The position numbers and the translations under genes were made by a program. From NCBI RefSeq assembly GCF_027270315.1, contig NZ_CP114413.1, positions 9,114,001 to 9,178,000 on the forward strand: a DNA stretch of 64,000 nucleotides, given 5' to 3'. Below are positions 44,897-53,190 of this stretch, one piece after another. Under the pieces are notes generated by a model. That model worked only from the letters and a program-made list of their open reading frames with translations, made no database searches and had not been told where the DNA came from. Within the stretch, counting starts at the first letter, position 1, and each line of letters starts with the position of its first letter. Origin of the DNA: Streptomyces cinnabarinus (GTDB taxonomy: Bacteria > Actinomycetota > Actinomycetes > Streptomycetales > Streptomycetaceae).

Positions 44897-44960
44897 CTGT
44901 AACAGCACTGCGCAGGGCCGCATTGTTCCCCCGCGCGGATGTTTGCTCCGGGGCGTTTGC

Positions 44961-45881
44961 TCATGGGCGGGTGACGAGAGGGTCAGGGCTTTCGCTGTCC
45001 GGCTCTTCCGGGGTGGTGCTCGTCCGCTCCGGCGTGCGAGCGATGCGCCTGAGCAGGTACCAGCTGACCCCGACACCTGCTGCCGCGGCCGCGTAGCTCC
45101 ATGTCCAGGGGCTGGTGAGCAGCGTGTGACGCAGATCGGAACCGATCTGTTGGCCGAGGACGAACACGCCCATGACAGCGACGAACCAGCCGAAGGACTT
45201 GCGCAGCGCGTCCTGCGGGATGCGCCCGGCGAGCAGGCCGCCGAGCAGGCTGCCGACGACGGCGGCGGCCGTGACGACCGAGGCGAAGCCCCAGTCGATG
45301 TGCACCGTGGTGAGGTAGCCGGCCAGCCCTGCGAAGGACTTCATGGAGATGACCAGCAGGGAGGTGCCGACCGCGACGGTCATCGCCAGGCCGCCGAGCA
45401 GCGCGAGTGCGGGAACGACGAGGAATCCGCCGCCCGCGCCGACCAGTCCGGTGACCAGCCCGACGACGATGCCGTCGAGCAGCACGTGGAGGACGGGGAG
45501 TTCGTGGTGGGCCTTCGTCGATGCTTTCCGGCGGCCGCGGATCATGGCGACGGCGGTGGCGATCATCATGAGGGCGAACGCGATGAGCAGGACGGTGCCG
45601 GGGATGAACCCGGCCAGGCGTCCGCCTGCGTAGGCGCCGGTCATGCCGGCCAGACCGAACAGCAGCCCGGTACGCCACCGGACGCGTCCGGCGCGGGCGT
45701 GCGAGACGACGCCGGCGGCGCTGGTGACGCCGACGACGAACAGCGACGTGGCGATGGCCTCCTTGGTCTCCATGCCGGCCAGGTAGATCAGGATGGGCAC
45801 GGTCAGGATGGACCCGCCGCCGCCCAGGATTCCGAGACTGACACCGATGAGCAGGGATGCGGCGACGACGGCGGCGATCAT
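44961..45881 (-). CDS. TauE/SafE-family sulfite exporter
   Basis: This 306-residue membrane protein has eight or so hydrophobic segments and the family repeats LGILGGGGSILTVPILIYLA and GLVGAGGGFLVVPALALLGG. TauE/SafE proteins export sulfite, sulfonates or related anions. In this island it would remove the sulfite formed by persulfide dioxygenase and rhodanese. Its start overlaps the stop of the rhodanese-DUF2892 gene (45878), so the pair is coupled. Confidence 0.92.
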   Translation of the reverse strand: MIAAVVAASLLIGVSLGILGGGGSILTVPILIYLAGMETKEAIATSLFVVGVTSAAGVVSHARAGRVRWRTGLLFGLAGMTGAYAGGRLAGFIPGTVLLIAFALMMIATAVAMIRGRRKASTKAHHELPVLHVLLDGIVVGLVTGLVGAGGGFLVVPALALLGGLAMTVAVGTSLLVISMKSFAGLAGYLTTVHIDWGFASVVTAAAVVGSLLGGLLAGRIPQDALRKSFGWFVAVMGVFVLGQQIGSDLRHTLLTSPWTWSYAAAAAGVGVSWYLLRRIARTPERTSTTPEEPDSESPDPLVTRP

Positions 45882-46459
45882 TGGGTGCCCCGCAGGGCGG
45901 CGACGACTGTGTCGAGGTCGGTGCGCGGGCCGCGGTTGTAGGGCAGCTTCGACAACAGCATGCCCATCGCGCAGGTGTTGGTGAGCGCGGCAACGGTCAG
46001 TCCCGCCCCGACGGCCGTGCCGATCAGATGCAGTCCGGGCACGATCAGGCCCGCGACACCGGTCACCAGCACCAGGCTTCCGGCGACGAGCCGGACCTGG
46101 CGTTCCAGGTCCCAGCGGGCGGGCCCGCGGGTGAGCGGGCCGCCGGCGGCCTCCCAGGCCATGACACCACCGTCGAGAACACGCAGGTTGGGCAGTCCGG
46201 CCTCGGCGAGGGCCTGTTCGGCCTGAGTGGCGCGGGCGCCGGAGCGGCAGATGAGGATGACGTCCTCGTCGAGGTGGTTCAACAGCTCGGCGCGGTGCTC
46301 GCGGAGGGTGTCGAGGGGGACGTTGTAGGAGCCGGGGATGTGCGCGGTGCGGAACTCGCCGGGCGTGCGTACGTCCAGCAGGCGCGGGCCCCCACCGGAG
46401 CGGGTCAGGTCGCGCAGGGCGGCGGTGTCGAGGCGTGGTTTGTCGGCATGGAGGGTCAT
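45878..46459 (-). CDS. Rhodanese domain fused to DUF2892 membrane domain
   Basis: This 193-residue protein has a rhodanese domain (LLDVRTPGEFRTAHIPGSYN, active Cys in LICRSGARATQ at about residue 70) and a C-terminal two-helix DUF2892 part (LVAGSLVLVTGVAGLIVPGL, ALTNTCAMGMLLSKLPYN). It should transfer sulfane sulfur at the membrane face. The same fusion recurs beside TauE exporters and persulfide dioxygenases in other bacteria. Confidence 0.92.
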   Translation of the reverse strand: MTLHADKPRLDTAALRDLTRSGGGPRLLDVRTPGEFRTAHIPGSYNVPLDTLREHRAELLNHLDEDVILICRSGARATQAEQALAEAGLPNLRVLDGGVMAWEAAGGPLTRGPARWDLERQVRLVAGSLVLVTGVAGLIVPGLHLIGTAVGAGLTVAALTNTCAMGMLLSKLPYNRGPRTDLDTVVAALRGTQ

Positions 46460-46546
46460 CGGGGGGTTCCCTGCTGTGTGAAGTGTTCTGTGCTGACGGG
46501 GGCGGGCGGCGGCCGGCGCTGCGGTCGCCGCCCGCAGTGCGGTGGA

Positions 46547-47932
46547 TCAGACGTCGGCGGGCGCGGGCAGGGCCGGCCAGGCGCCGTATCCGCCGAGCAG
46601 GTCGGAGACGTCGGTGCGGCCCGTGTGCCGGAGCAGGCTGGCGGCGATCGAAGAGCGGTGGCCGCCCGCGCAGTGCACGACCAGGGGCCGGTCGGCCGGG
46701 ATCTCGTCGAGGCGGCGGGCCAGTTCGGCCAGTGGGATGTGCAGCGAGTCTTCGATGAAGCCCTCTTCGCGCTCGGCGGGGTTGCGCACGTCGAGTACCA
46801 GCGGCGGTTCAGCGCTGTTCAGCAGCCCGCGCAGCCCGTCGGCGGTCAGGCGGCTGGCCTGCTCCATGTCGTCGGCGAGGGCGGGGAAGACGCCCTCGGG
46901 TTCACGCAGGTAGCCGCCGACCTTGTCGAAGCCGATCCGGGCGAGCCGGGTGACGACCTCCTCCTCACGGTCCTGCGGCGCCACCACCACAACCTCCTGC
47001 TCAGGGCCGACGACCATGCCCGCCTGCTCGGCGAAGCGGCCGTCCGCGGGCACGTTGACCGAGCCACGCAGATACCCGGGCGCGAAGTCCTGCGGTGAAC
47101 GGGCGTCGAGGACGACCGCGCCGGCCGCGCGCCGCTCCATGAACTCCTCGACCGACAGGGGCCGCGGTGCGGCTGCCGCGTCGAACAGGCCGTGCTCCTT
47201 GCGGTTGAGAATGGCGTCGTAGACGAAGTAGGCGGGCGCGGAGGGCTGTCCGGCCGTCACCAGCTCGACGAACTTCTCCTCGCTCATCGGGCGGCAGGCG
47301 TAGTTGGTGAGGCGCTGTTCGCCGATGGTGGACTGGCGCTGGGTGGACAGGTTCTTGCCGCAGGCGGAGCCGGCCCCGTGCGCGGGAAAGACCCGGACCG
47401 CGTCGGGCAGGGCCATCAGCTTGTGCTGGATGGTGTCGTAGAGCATGCGGCCGAGTTCGTCGGCGGTCACGCCGATCGAGGCGAGCAGGTCGGGCCGGCC
47501 GACGTCGCCGATGAACAGCGCGTCACCGGTCAGTACGCCGTAGGGGACGGGGTCGCCGGTGTGCTCGTACACCAGCACACTGATCGACTCGGGTGTGTGA
47601 CCCGGGGTTTCGAGGATCTGCAGCTGGACGTCGCCGAGGCTGATCCGCTCCCCGTCGGCCAGCTTGCGGATGGGGTACTCGGCTTCGGCGCGCTGCCCGT
47701 AGCCGATCCAGGCGCCGGTGCGGTCGGCCAGCTCCAGGTGGCCGGCGAGGAAGTCGGCGTGGAAGTGGGTGTTGAGGACGGCCTCGATGGTGAAGCCGTG
47801 GGCGGCGGCGTCGGTGAGGTACTCGGAGACATCGCGGCGAGGGTCGACGACGACGGCCTTGCCCGTGGTTTCGTCGGCGATCAGATAGGACGCCTGGGAG
47901 AGGCAGTCGAGGTAGTACTGGGCGAAGAACAT
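46547..47932 (-). CDS. Persulfide dioxygenase-rhodanese fusion (CstB-like)
   Basis: ATG 47932 gives 461 residues; longer readings upstream are antisense to the SQR gene. The N-terminal metallo-beta-lactamase domain has NTHFHADFLAGHLEL and ETPGHTPESISV, the ETHE1-type iron site, plus HGAGSACGKNLS. Two rhodanese domains follow: the first (VVLDARSPQDFAPGYLRG) ends in VVVVAPQDREEE without a Cys and is inactive, while the second has the active Cys in LVVHCAGGHRSSIAAS. It oxidises glutathione-like persulfides to sulfite/thiosulfate. A CsoR-type box precedes it. Confidence 0.93.
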   Translation of the reverse strand: MFFAQYYLDCLSQASYLIADETTGKAVVVDPRRDVSEYLTDAAAHGFTIEAVLNTHFHADFLAGHLELADRTGAWIGYGQRAEAEYPIRKLADGERISLGDVQLQILETPGHTPESISVLVYEHTGDPVPYGVLTGDALFIGDVGRPDLLASIGVTADELGRMLYDTIQHKLMALPDAVRVFPAHGAGSACGKNLSTQRQSTIGEQRLTNYACRPMSEEKFVELVTAGQPSAPAYFVYDAILNRKEHGLFDAAAAPRPLSVEEFMERRAAGAVVLDARSPQDFAPGYLRGSVNVPADGRFAEQAGMVVGPEQEVVVVAPQDREEEVVTRLARIGFDKVGGYLREPEGVFPALADDMEQASRLTADGLRGLLNSAEPPLVLDVRNPAEREEGFIEDSLHIPLAELARRLDEIPADRPLVVHCAGGHRSSIAASLLRHTGRTDVSDLLGGYGAWPALPAPADV

Positions 47933-47962
47933 GGTCGGGTGACCTCCAGATCGGACAGAATG

Positions 47963-47980
47963 ATTACCCCCGGGGGGTAT
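47963..47980. promoter_or_regulatory. CsoR/CstR box 6
   Basis: ATTACCCCCGGGGGGTAT, 31 bp upstream of the persulfide dioxygenase start on the minus strand. Confidence 0.75.
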
Positions 47981-48006
47981 GTAGAAGCATCTGATCCGCC
48001 CTTGTC

Positions 48007-48033
48007 TGAGGGCGAGGGCGAGGGCGAGGGCGA
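48007..48033. repeat. Short tandem repeat (GAGGGC)n
   Basis: About four and a half copies of GAGGGC lie just downstream of the SQR terminator hairpin. Confidence 0.7.
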
Positions 48034-48067
48034 GGCCGGCCCGGGTCGGGGGATGCCCGGGCCGGCC
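48034..48067 (-). terminator. Hairpin after SQR gene
   Basis: GGCCGGCCCGGG pairs with CCCGGGCCGGCC across a 10-base loop, three bases after the SQR stop. It should end SQR transcription before box 6 and the dioxygenase promoter. Confidence 0.6.
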
Positions 48068-48069
48068 GG

Positions 48070-49299
48070 TCAGAGGCGGCCGGTCAGCATGCCGTGCCAG
48101 TACGCGGGCGGCAGTACGTACCGCTTGAACAGCCACATGTCCCGCCGCTCCTTGAACGTGTCGATCAGCGGGAAGGTGGGAGCGGGGCGCAGGTCGTAGT
48201 CGAACTCGGCGAGCAGCATCCGGTCGCGGGCGGTCACCAGCGGGCAGGACGTGTAGCCGTCGTACCGGCGCGACGGGGAGCGGCCGTTCAGCACGTCCAG
48301 CAGATTCGCCGCGACCACGGGGGCCTGCTTGCGTACGGCCGCGCCGGTCTTGGAGGTGGGCAGGTGCGCCACGTCGCCGAGGGAGAACACGTTGTCGTAC
48401 GTCGGGTGTTGCAGCGTGTGCCGGTCGGCGGCGACGAAACCCTGCGGGCTGGCCCGATCGGCGAGCGGACTGGTCTTGACCCAGTCGGGGGCGCTCTGCG
48501 GCGGCACGGCGTGCAGGAAGTCGTAGCCGATGGTTTCCTGCGTGCCGTCGGCGTGGTCGGTGACGGTGATCTCGCGGCGGCCGCCGTCGACGGCGGTCAT
48601 CTCCGAGCGCAGCCGCACTTCGATGCCGTACCGGTGGGCCACCTTCTCCAGTACTTGAGACCAGACCGGCACCTTGAACATCGTCGGGTCGGGGATGACG
48701 AGGATGATCCGGATGTCGTCGAGGACATTGCGCTTGCGCCAGCTGTCGGCGGCAAGGTAGGCGATCTTCTGCGGGGCGCCGCCGCACTTGAGCGGGGACG
48801 CCGGGTGGGTGAAGACGGCCGTTCCCGAGCGCATCTGCCGGATCAGCTCCCAGGTGCGCGGGGCGTATTGCGGCGCGTAATTGCTGCTCACCGCGTCGTG
48901 GCCGACCGCCTCGGCCAGCCCCGGCACGCCGTCCCAGTCGAGTTGAAGGCCCGGCGCCATCACGAGGTGCTCGTAGGTGAGTTCGGCGCCCTCGGAGAGC
49001 GTCACCGTGCGGGTGTCGGGGTCGACGGCCAGGGCGCGGCGGCGGATCCACCGCACGTCGTCGGGTATGACCGCCCCTTCGGGGCGGCGGCTGATGCGCA
49101 GAGGCGCCTGGCCGCCGCCGACCAGGGTCCACAGGGGCTGGTACCAGTGTGTGTCGGACGGTTCGATCAGGGTGATGTCGCGGGCGCCGGCGCGGCGCAG
49201 GCGGGCCGCGACGCTGATACCGGCACTGCCGCCGCCGATGACGGCGACGCGGTGACGGCCGGTGAGCGGTTCGTCCGCGGGGGAGGGGGTGGCGGCCAA
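48070..49299 (-). CDS. sqr: Sulfide:quinone oxidoreductase
   Basis: This 409-residue flavoprotein has the FAD motif HRVAVIGGGSAGISVAARL, HWYQPLWTLVGGG, the conserved Cys in PASPLKCGGAPQKIAYL (about residue 170) and the second Cys in YDGYTSCPLVTARDR. These are the disulfide-forming residues of type II SQR. It oxidises H2S at the cytoplasmic membrane, passing electrons to quinone and sulfur to an acceptor thiol. The rhodanese at 49343 lies just upstream in the same direction, and the persulfide dioxygenase is downstream. Confidence 0.92.
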   Translation of the reverse strand: MAATPSPADEPLTGRHRVAVIGGGSAGISVAARLRRAGARDITLIEPSDTHWYQPLWTLVGGGQAPLRISRRPEGAVIPDDVRWIRRRALAVDPDTRTVTLSEGAELTYEHLVMAPGLQLDWDGVPGLAEAVGHDAVSSNYAPQYAPRTWELIRQMRSGTAVFTHPASPLKCGGAPQKIAYLAADSWRKRNVLDDIRIILVIPDPTMFKVPVWSQVLEKVAHRYGIEVRLRSEMTAVDGGRREITVTDHADGTQETIGYDFLHAVPPQSAPDWVKTSPLADRASPQGFVAADRHTLQHPTYDNVFSLGDVAHLPTSKTGAAVRKQAPVVAANLLDVLNGRSPSRRYDGYTSCPLVTARDRMLLAEFDYDLRPAPTFPLIDTFKERRDMWLFKRYVLPPAYWHGMLTGRL

Positions 49300-49342
49300 G
49301 GCGGGCTCCTTTCCGGCGGGCCGGGGTGGGTGTGTACGGGCG

Positions 49343-49669
49343 TCAGGTCGCGTGCTCGTGCGCGCCGGCCGCGACGGGACGCCCGCCGCGCGCCCAGGCG
49401 CCGGTGCCGCCGGCCACGGAGTAGGCGTCGATGCCGCCGGAGGTCATCCAGTCCGCGGCCGTCTTGCTGCGGTTGCCGCTGGCGCAGATCACGTACACCG
49501 GTCGGTCGGCGGGCAGCTCGCTGAGGCGGGCGGGCACGGTGCGCAGCGGCATCAGCCGCGCGCCGGGAACGTGCCCGGCCGCGTACTCGTCCGCCTCCCG
49601 TACGTCGACCACGAGCGGGCCGTCGGCCCACGCCGCGGCGAACGCCTCCAGCGTCACTTCACGAGCCAT
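49343..49669 (-). CDS. Single-domain rhodanese
   Basis: This 108-residue protein has the rhodanese fold with LVVDVREADEYAAGHVPGAR and the active loop VICASGNRSKTAAD. It transfers sulfane sulfur between small thiols. It heads the SQR transcript; box 7 (49685-49701) lies 16 bp before its ATG. Confidence 0.92.
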   Translation of the reverse strand: MAREVTLEAFAAAWADGPLVVDVREADEYAAGHVPGARLMPLRTVPARLSELPADRPVYVICASGNRSKTAADWMTSGGIDAYSVAGGTGAWARGGRPVAAGAHEHAT

Positions 49670-49684
49670 TTCGTTGCCTCCTCA

Positions 49685-49701
49685 ATTACCCCCGGGGGTA
49701 T
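49685..49701. promoter_or_regulatory. CsoR/CstR box 7
   Basis: ATTACCCCCGGGGGTAT, upstream of the minus-strand rhodanese-SQR unit. Confidence 0.78.
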
Positions 49702-49738
49702 CTTGTTGGCGAGAGTACGGCGGCATGCGGGGGAGCGT

Positions 49739-49760
49739 CAAATACCCCCAGGGGTATTTG
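49739..49760. promoter_or_regulatory. CsoR/CstR box 8
   Basis: CAAATACCCC, CA, GGGGTATTTG: a perfect 10-bp inverted repeat. It faces the plus-strand copA fragment that begins within a few bases, so its original downstream gene has been deleted. Confidence 0.82.
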
Positions 49761-50456
49761 CCTGAGAGGCAACGCGCTGAGGGCGAAGGCCGCACCGTCG
49801 GCATGGTCGGCGACGGCATCAACGACGCCCCCGCCCTGGCCGCCGCCGACGTCGGCCTGGCCATCGGAACCGGCACGGACGTGGCCATCGAGGCCGCCGA
49901 CATCACCCTGATCTCCGGCTCGCTGAGCGGAGTCGTCACCGCGATCCGCCTGTCTCGGGCCACCATGCGCAACATCAGGCAGAACCTGTTCTTCGCCCTG
50001 GTCTACAACGCCGTCGGCATCCCCTCGCCGCGGGCGCCCTCTACCCACTGTGGGGAGATTGGCTCAGCCCGATCATCGCCGCCGCGGCCATGGCGCTCAG
50101 CTCCCTGTCGGTCGTCACCAACGCCTCCCGGCTGCGCCGCTGGCACCCCCAGCCGCTGCCCGAGGCCCAGCCGTCCCGCGTCCAGCCCCGTGTCGAGTCC
50201 GGCGCCGAACGAGCCCAGGCCGACGGCATGGCCGCGGCGGGGCATGGGCACCCCCACACCGCTTCCCAAGGCGGGGACACCGCGGTCGCGGACCCGGTGC
50301 GCGGCATGCAGGTGGACAGGACCAGCGCCGCCCAACACCGGCAGGACCGAGTACGGCACGTACTACTTCTGCTCCGCTCGCTGCGCCGCCACGTTCGACG
50401 GGGACCCGGACCGCTACACCGCCCCGATGTCCGGCAGCCCGCGCGAGGGAGGTGAA
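49760..50456 (+). pseudogene. CopA-type P-ATPase C-terminus with YHS domain, truncated and frameshifted
   Basis: The sequence starts abruptly at EGEGRTVGMVGDGINDAPAL, the last cytoplasmic motif of a copper P1B-ATPase, and continues NIRQNLFFALVYNAVGIP. A one-base loss near 50025 moves the rest to another frame (YPLWGDWLSPIIAAAAMALS, SSLSVVTNASRLRRWHPQPL). A His-rich linker follows, then a YHS domain (VADPVRGMQVDR, with Arg for the usual Cys). After another frame change comes GTYYFCSARCAATFDGDPDR. About 500 N-terminal residues are missing, including metal sites and the phosphorylation loop. Confidence 0.85.
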
Positions 50457-50461
50457 CCTCG

Positions 50462-50797
50462 ATGACCACCGCTCCAGCCGCCTCTCGCCACGCCCACGAA
50501 CAGCACACCCAGGCACTCGGTTACGCCGACAACAAGGCCGCCGACCACCTCGCCCGGCTGAGCAAGATCGAAGGACAGATACGCGGCATCTCCCGCATGG
50601 TCACCGGCGACCGCTACTGCATCGACGTCCTTACCCAGATCACAGCCGCCAGCCGCGCCCTCCAAGAAGTCGCCCTCAGTCTCCTCGACGACCACGTGCG
50701 CGGCTGCGTCACCGGCGCCGCCCGCACCGATCCCGCCCAAGCCGAGGAGAAGTTCGCAGAACTGTGCGACACCTTGCGCCGCGCAGTGCGTCTGTAG
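50462..50797 (+). CDS. csoR: CsoR-family copper-sensing repressor
   Basis: This 111-residue protein has the CsoR signature HLARLSKIEGQIRGISRMVT and the complete Cys-53, His-78, Cys-82 set (DRYCIDVL, LLDDHVRGCV), unlike the Gly-bearing paralogue at 39225. Cu(I) binding would release it from ATACCCC-type boxes. The N-terminus is His-rich. It follows the dead copA-YHS gene by 5 bp, the usual copA-csoR order. Confidence 0.92.
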   Translation: MTTAPAASRHAHEQHTQALGYADNKAADHLARLSKIEGQIRGISRMVTGDRYCIDVLTQITAASRALQEVALSLLDDHVRGCVTGAARTDPAQAEEKFAELCDTLRRAVRL

Positions 50798-50843
50798 CCA
50801 CTCTTGCGGTGGGTGTCCGCGCCCTCCCCGCTCCAGTCGCCCA

Positions 50844-50860
50844 ATTACCCCGAGGGGTAT
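50844..50860. promoter_or_regulatory. CsoR/CstR box 9
   Basis: ATTACCCCGAGGGGTAT, 45 bp upstream of the DUF6153 gene and multicopper oxidase operon. Confidence 0.8.
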
Positions 50861-50905
50861 ATTGACGACGGCGAGCCGTTTTCAGCACCAGCACGGACGG
50901 AAGCC

Positions 50906-51361
50906 ATGACGACAGTCGACCACCGGCGAGGCGGCGCCAGCAGCGCCGCACTCCGGTGGACGCGCGCTGCCGTCATCGCGCTGATGGCGGCGCTCGCTGT
51001 TCTCGTTCACCACGAGACGGGTGTGGCCAACACTCTCGTGCCGCCCACGGCGGCCTCGGACATGAGCAGCCTCGCGGGCATGCACCACGCGGCCGCAATA
51101 GCCCATTCCGTAGACACGAACGGGCACGCCACGTCGCCGGGCGCCACGGCCACGGCCGACAATCATGGGGCATGCTCTGGCACGGTGATGCAGCACTGCT
51201 CCGCCGCCGGTGTCGACAGCGTGAAGCTCGCGCCTCCTCACCACCCCTCCAGCAGCCGGGTTCCGGCCCTCCCTTCCGGAGCAGCCGCCCGCCACGACGT
51301 CCCGGGAACGACGGGCCGGGCGCCACCCGATCTTTCGGTTCTCTCTCGATTGCTGCTGTAG
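50906..51361 (+). CDS. DUF6153 family exported or membrane protein, His-rich
   Basis: ATG 50906 yields 151 residues with one N-terminal hydrophobic helix (AAVIALMAALAVLVHHETGV) and an outer part rich in Met, His and Cys (AGMHHAAAIAHSVD, VMQHCSAAG). The family occurs beside copper genes in Streptomyces. A periplasm-side copper-binding role is likely but unproven. It is under box 9 and ahead of the multicopper oxidase. Confidence 0.75.
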   Translation: MTTVDHRRGGASSAALRWTRAAVIALMAALAVLVHHETGVANTLVPPTAASDMSSLAGMHHAAAIAHSVDTNGHATSPGATATADNHGACSGTVMQHCSAAGVDSVKLAPPHHPSSSRVPALPSGAAARHDVPGTTGRAPPDLSVLSRLLL

Positions 51362-51450
51362 GCCGCGCCCTCGGCTGCGCGCGTTCACGCGTGCGCTCAG
51401 CCGAGACCGCACGCGACCGAACAGAAGCGACATCGAGAAGAGGACACCCT

Positions 51451-53070
51451 GTGAACAGCATGAACCGCCGTTCCGTCCTGCTGGCCGGCCTCAGCGTCGC
51501 GGGCGCGGGTGCGTTCGCCGCCTGCAGCGGCTCCGGCAGCACGCCTGCCCTGATCAGCCCCTCCGGCCCGGCCGTCGCCGCCGCCGACAAGAAGCGCACG
51601 AAGAGCGGCAGGGCGCACGAGCTGACCCTGACCGCAGCACAGGCCAAGGTTGACCTGGGCGCCGGACTCACGGCCGGCACCTGGGCCTTCAGCGGCCAGG
51701 CCCCGGGCAAGGAACTGCGCGTCTCGGCCGGTGACACGCTCGCCGCCACGCTGTCCAACCAGCTGCCCAACCGAGCCGCCACCTCCATCCACTGGCACGG
51801 CATTGCCCTGCGCAACGACATGGACGGCGCACCGCCGGCCACCCAGACCGCCGTCCGAGCCGGCCGTAACTTCACCTACCGGTTCACCGTGGACGCTCCC
51901 GGCACCTACTTCTTCCACCCGCACGTTGGTGTCCAGCTCGACCGGGGCCTGCACGCGCCGTTGATCGTGGAGGACCCCAAGGAGCCACTGTCGTACGACG
52001 AGGAGTGGGTGGTCGTCCTCGACGACTGGCTCGACGGCGTCACCGGCACCCCGGACGACGTCTTCGCCGAGCTGAAGCAGGGCATGGGCGGGATGCACAT
52101 GGGCGAGGCTTCCGGCAGCTCGTCCAGCTCCTCCGGCCACGACATGGGACACATGGGCGGAATGGACATGGACGGCGGCACGGGCGCGACGAGCAGCTCA
52201 CCGTCCCCGTCCTCCGGCGCAGGCATGTCGACGAAGTTCATGCTGATGGGCGCCCGGAGCCCGCTGCTCGGCGGCGACGCCGGCGACGTGAAGTACCCCC
52301 ACCACCTGATCAACGGCCGCGTCCCGGCCGACCCGGAGGTCTTCCGCACCAAGCCCGGCAAGCGGATCCGACTGCGACTGATCAACGCCGGCGGCGACAC
52401 CGCGTACCGCGTCGCCCTCGGCGGCCACAGGCTCACCCTCACCCACACCGACGGCTTCCCGATCCGGCACCAGCAGGTCGACGCCGTGCTGATCGGCATG
52501 GGCGAACGCTACGACGCCCTCGTCACCCTGGGCGATGGCGTGTTCCCCCTCGTCGCACTGGCAGAGGGCAAGAACGCCACCGGGCTGGCGCTGGTCCGCA
52601 CAGGCTCGGGCAGCGCGCCGAAGCCGACGACGCGCCCGAAGGAACTGGACGGAACCATCATCACCGCGTCACAGCTCCGCGCGGGCGACGACGTACGGCT
52701 GCCCTCAAAGCCGACGGATCAGGTCCACCGCATCGAACTCACCGGCGGCATGATGACGTACAACTGGGCCATCAACGGCAAGCGATTCGACATGAACAAC
52801 CCGACCGCGAGCCCCATCACGGTCGAGCAAGGCCAGCGAGTACGGCTGAACTTCGTCAACACCACCACCATGTGGCACCCGATGCACCTCCACGGCCACA
52901 CCTACCAACTCGGCACCGGCGGCCCGCGCAAGGACACCGCGATCGTCCTCCCGCGGAAGACTCTGTCGGTGTTCTTCGACGCCGACAACCCGGGCCAGTG
53001 GATGCTGCACTGCCACAACGCCTACCACGGCGAAGCCGGAATGATGGCCCTCGTGGCCTACCAGAGCTGA
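51451..53070 (+). CDS. Multicopper oxidase, Tat lipoprotein type
   Basis: GTG 51451 follows AGAGGAC (ATG 51460 is an alternative). The 539-residue enzyme has a Tat-like leader (NRRSVLLAGLSVAGAG) with a lipobox-like FAACS. All copper ligands are present: HWHGI (about 113), FFHPHVG (about 156), HPMHLHGH (about 475) and LHCHNAYHGEAGMM (about 519). An insert at about 210-266 is rich in Met and His (MGGMHMGE, GHDMGHMGGMDMDGG), as in CueO-type cuprous oxidases. It should oxidise Cu(I) outside the cell. Confidence 0.93.
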   Translation: MNSMNRRSVLLAGLSVAGAGAFAACSGSGSTPALISPSGPAVAAADKKRTKSGRAHELTLTAAQAKVDLGAGLTAGTWAFSGQAPGKELRVSAGDTLAATLSNQLPNRAATSIHWHGIALRNDMDGAPPATQTAVRAGRNFTYRFTVDAPGTYFFHPHVGVQLDRGLHAPLIVEDPKEPLSYDEEWVVVLDDWLDGVTGTPDDVFAELKQGMGGMHMGEASGSSSSSSGHDMGHMGGMDMDGGTGATSSSPSPSSGAGMSTKFMLMGARSPLLGGDAGDVKYPHHLINGRVPADPEVFRTKPGKRIRLRLINAGGDTAYRVALGGHRLTLTHTDGFPIRHQQVDAVLIGMGERYDALVTLGDGVFPLVALAEGKNATGLALVRTGSGSAPKPTTRPKELDGTIITASQLRAGDDVRLPSKPTDQVHRIELTGGMMTYNWAINGKRFDMNNPTASPITVEQGQRVRLNFVNTTTMWHPMHLHGHTYQLGTGGPRKDTAIVLPRKTLSVFFDADNPGQWMLHCHNAYHGEAGMMALVAYQS

Positions 53071-53146
53071 TCTCCACCACACCGGTTCATTTACACCCAC
53101 CGCCAACCCCTCCGTTCAGGAGCGGGCCACAGCCCCCGCGTGGTAT

Positions 53147-53190
53147 AAGCCATCGACTATATACCCATGGGGGTATATAGTCGATGGCTT
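53147..53190. promoter_or_regulatory. CsoR/CstR box 10 inside a 20-bp perfect inverted repeat
   Basis: The box TATACCC-ATGG-GGGTATA is extended to perfect 20-base arms (53147-53166 and 53171-53190) around an ATGG centre. It lies upstream of the DUF4396 gene. The arms are far longer than in the other nine boxes. Confidence 0.8.

Noticed and set aside
48007..48033. GAGGGC repeat as a possible CRISPR or iteron
   Set aside because: Six-base unit, fewer than five copies and no spacers. It is a simple repeat next to a terminator.
46547..49132. An 861-codon minus-strand open frame
   Set aside because: The real gene starts at 47932. The extension is an out-of-frame shadow of the SQR gene.
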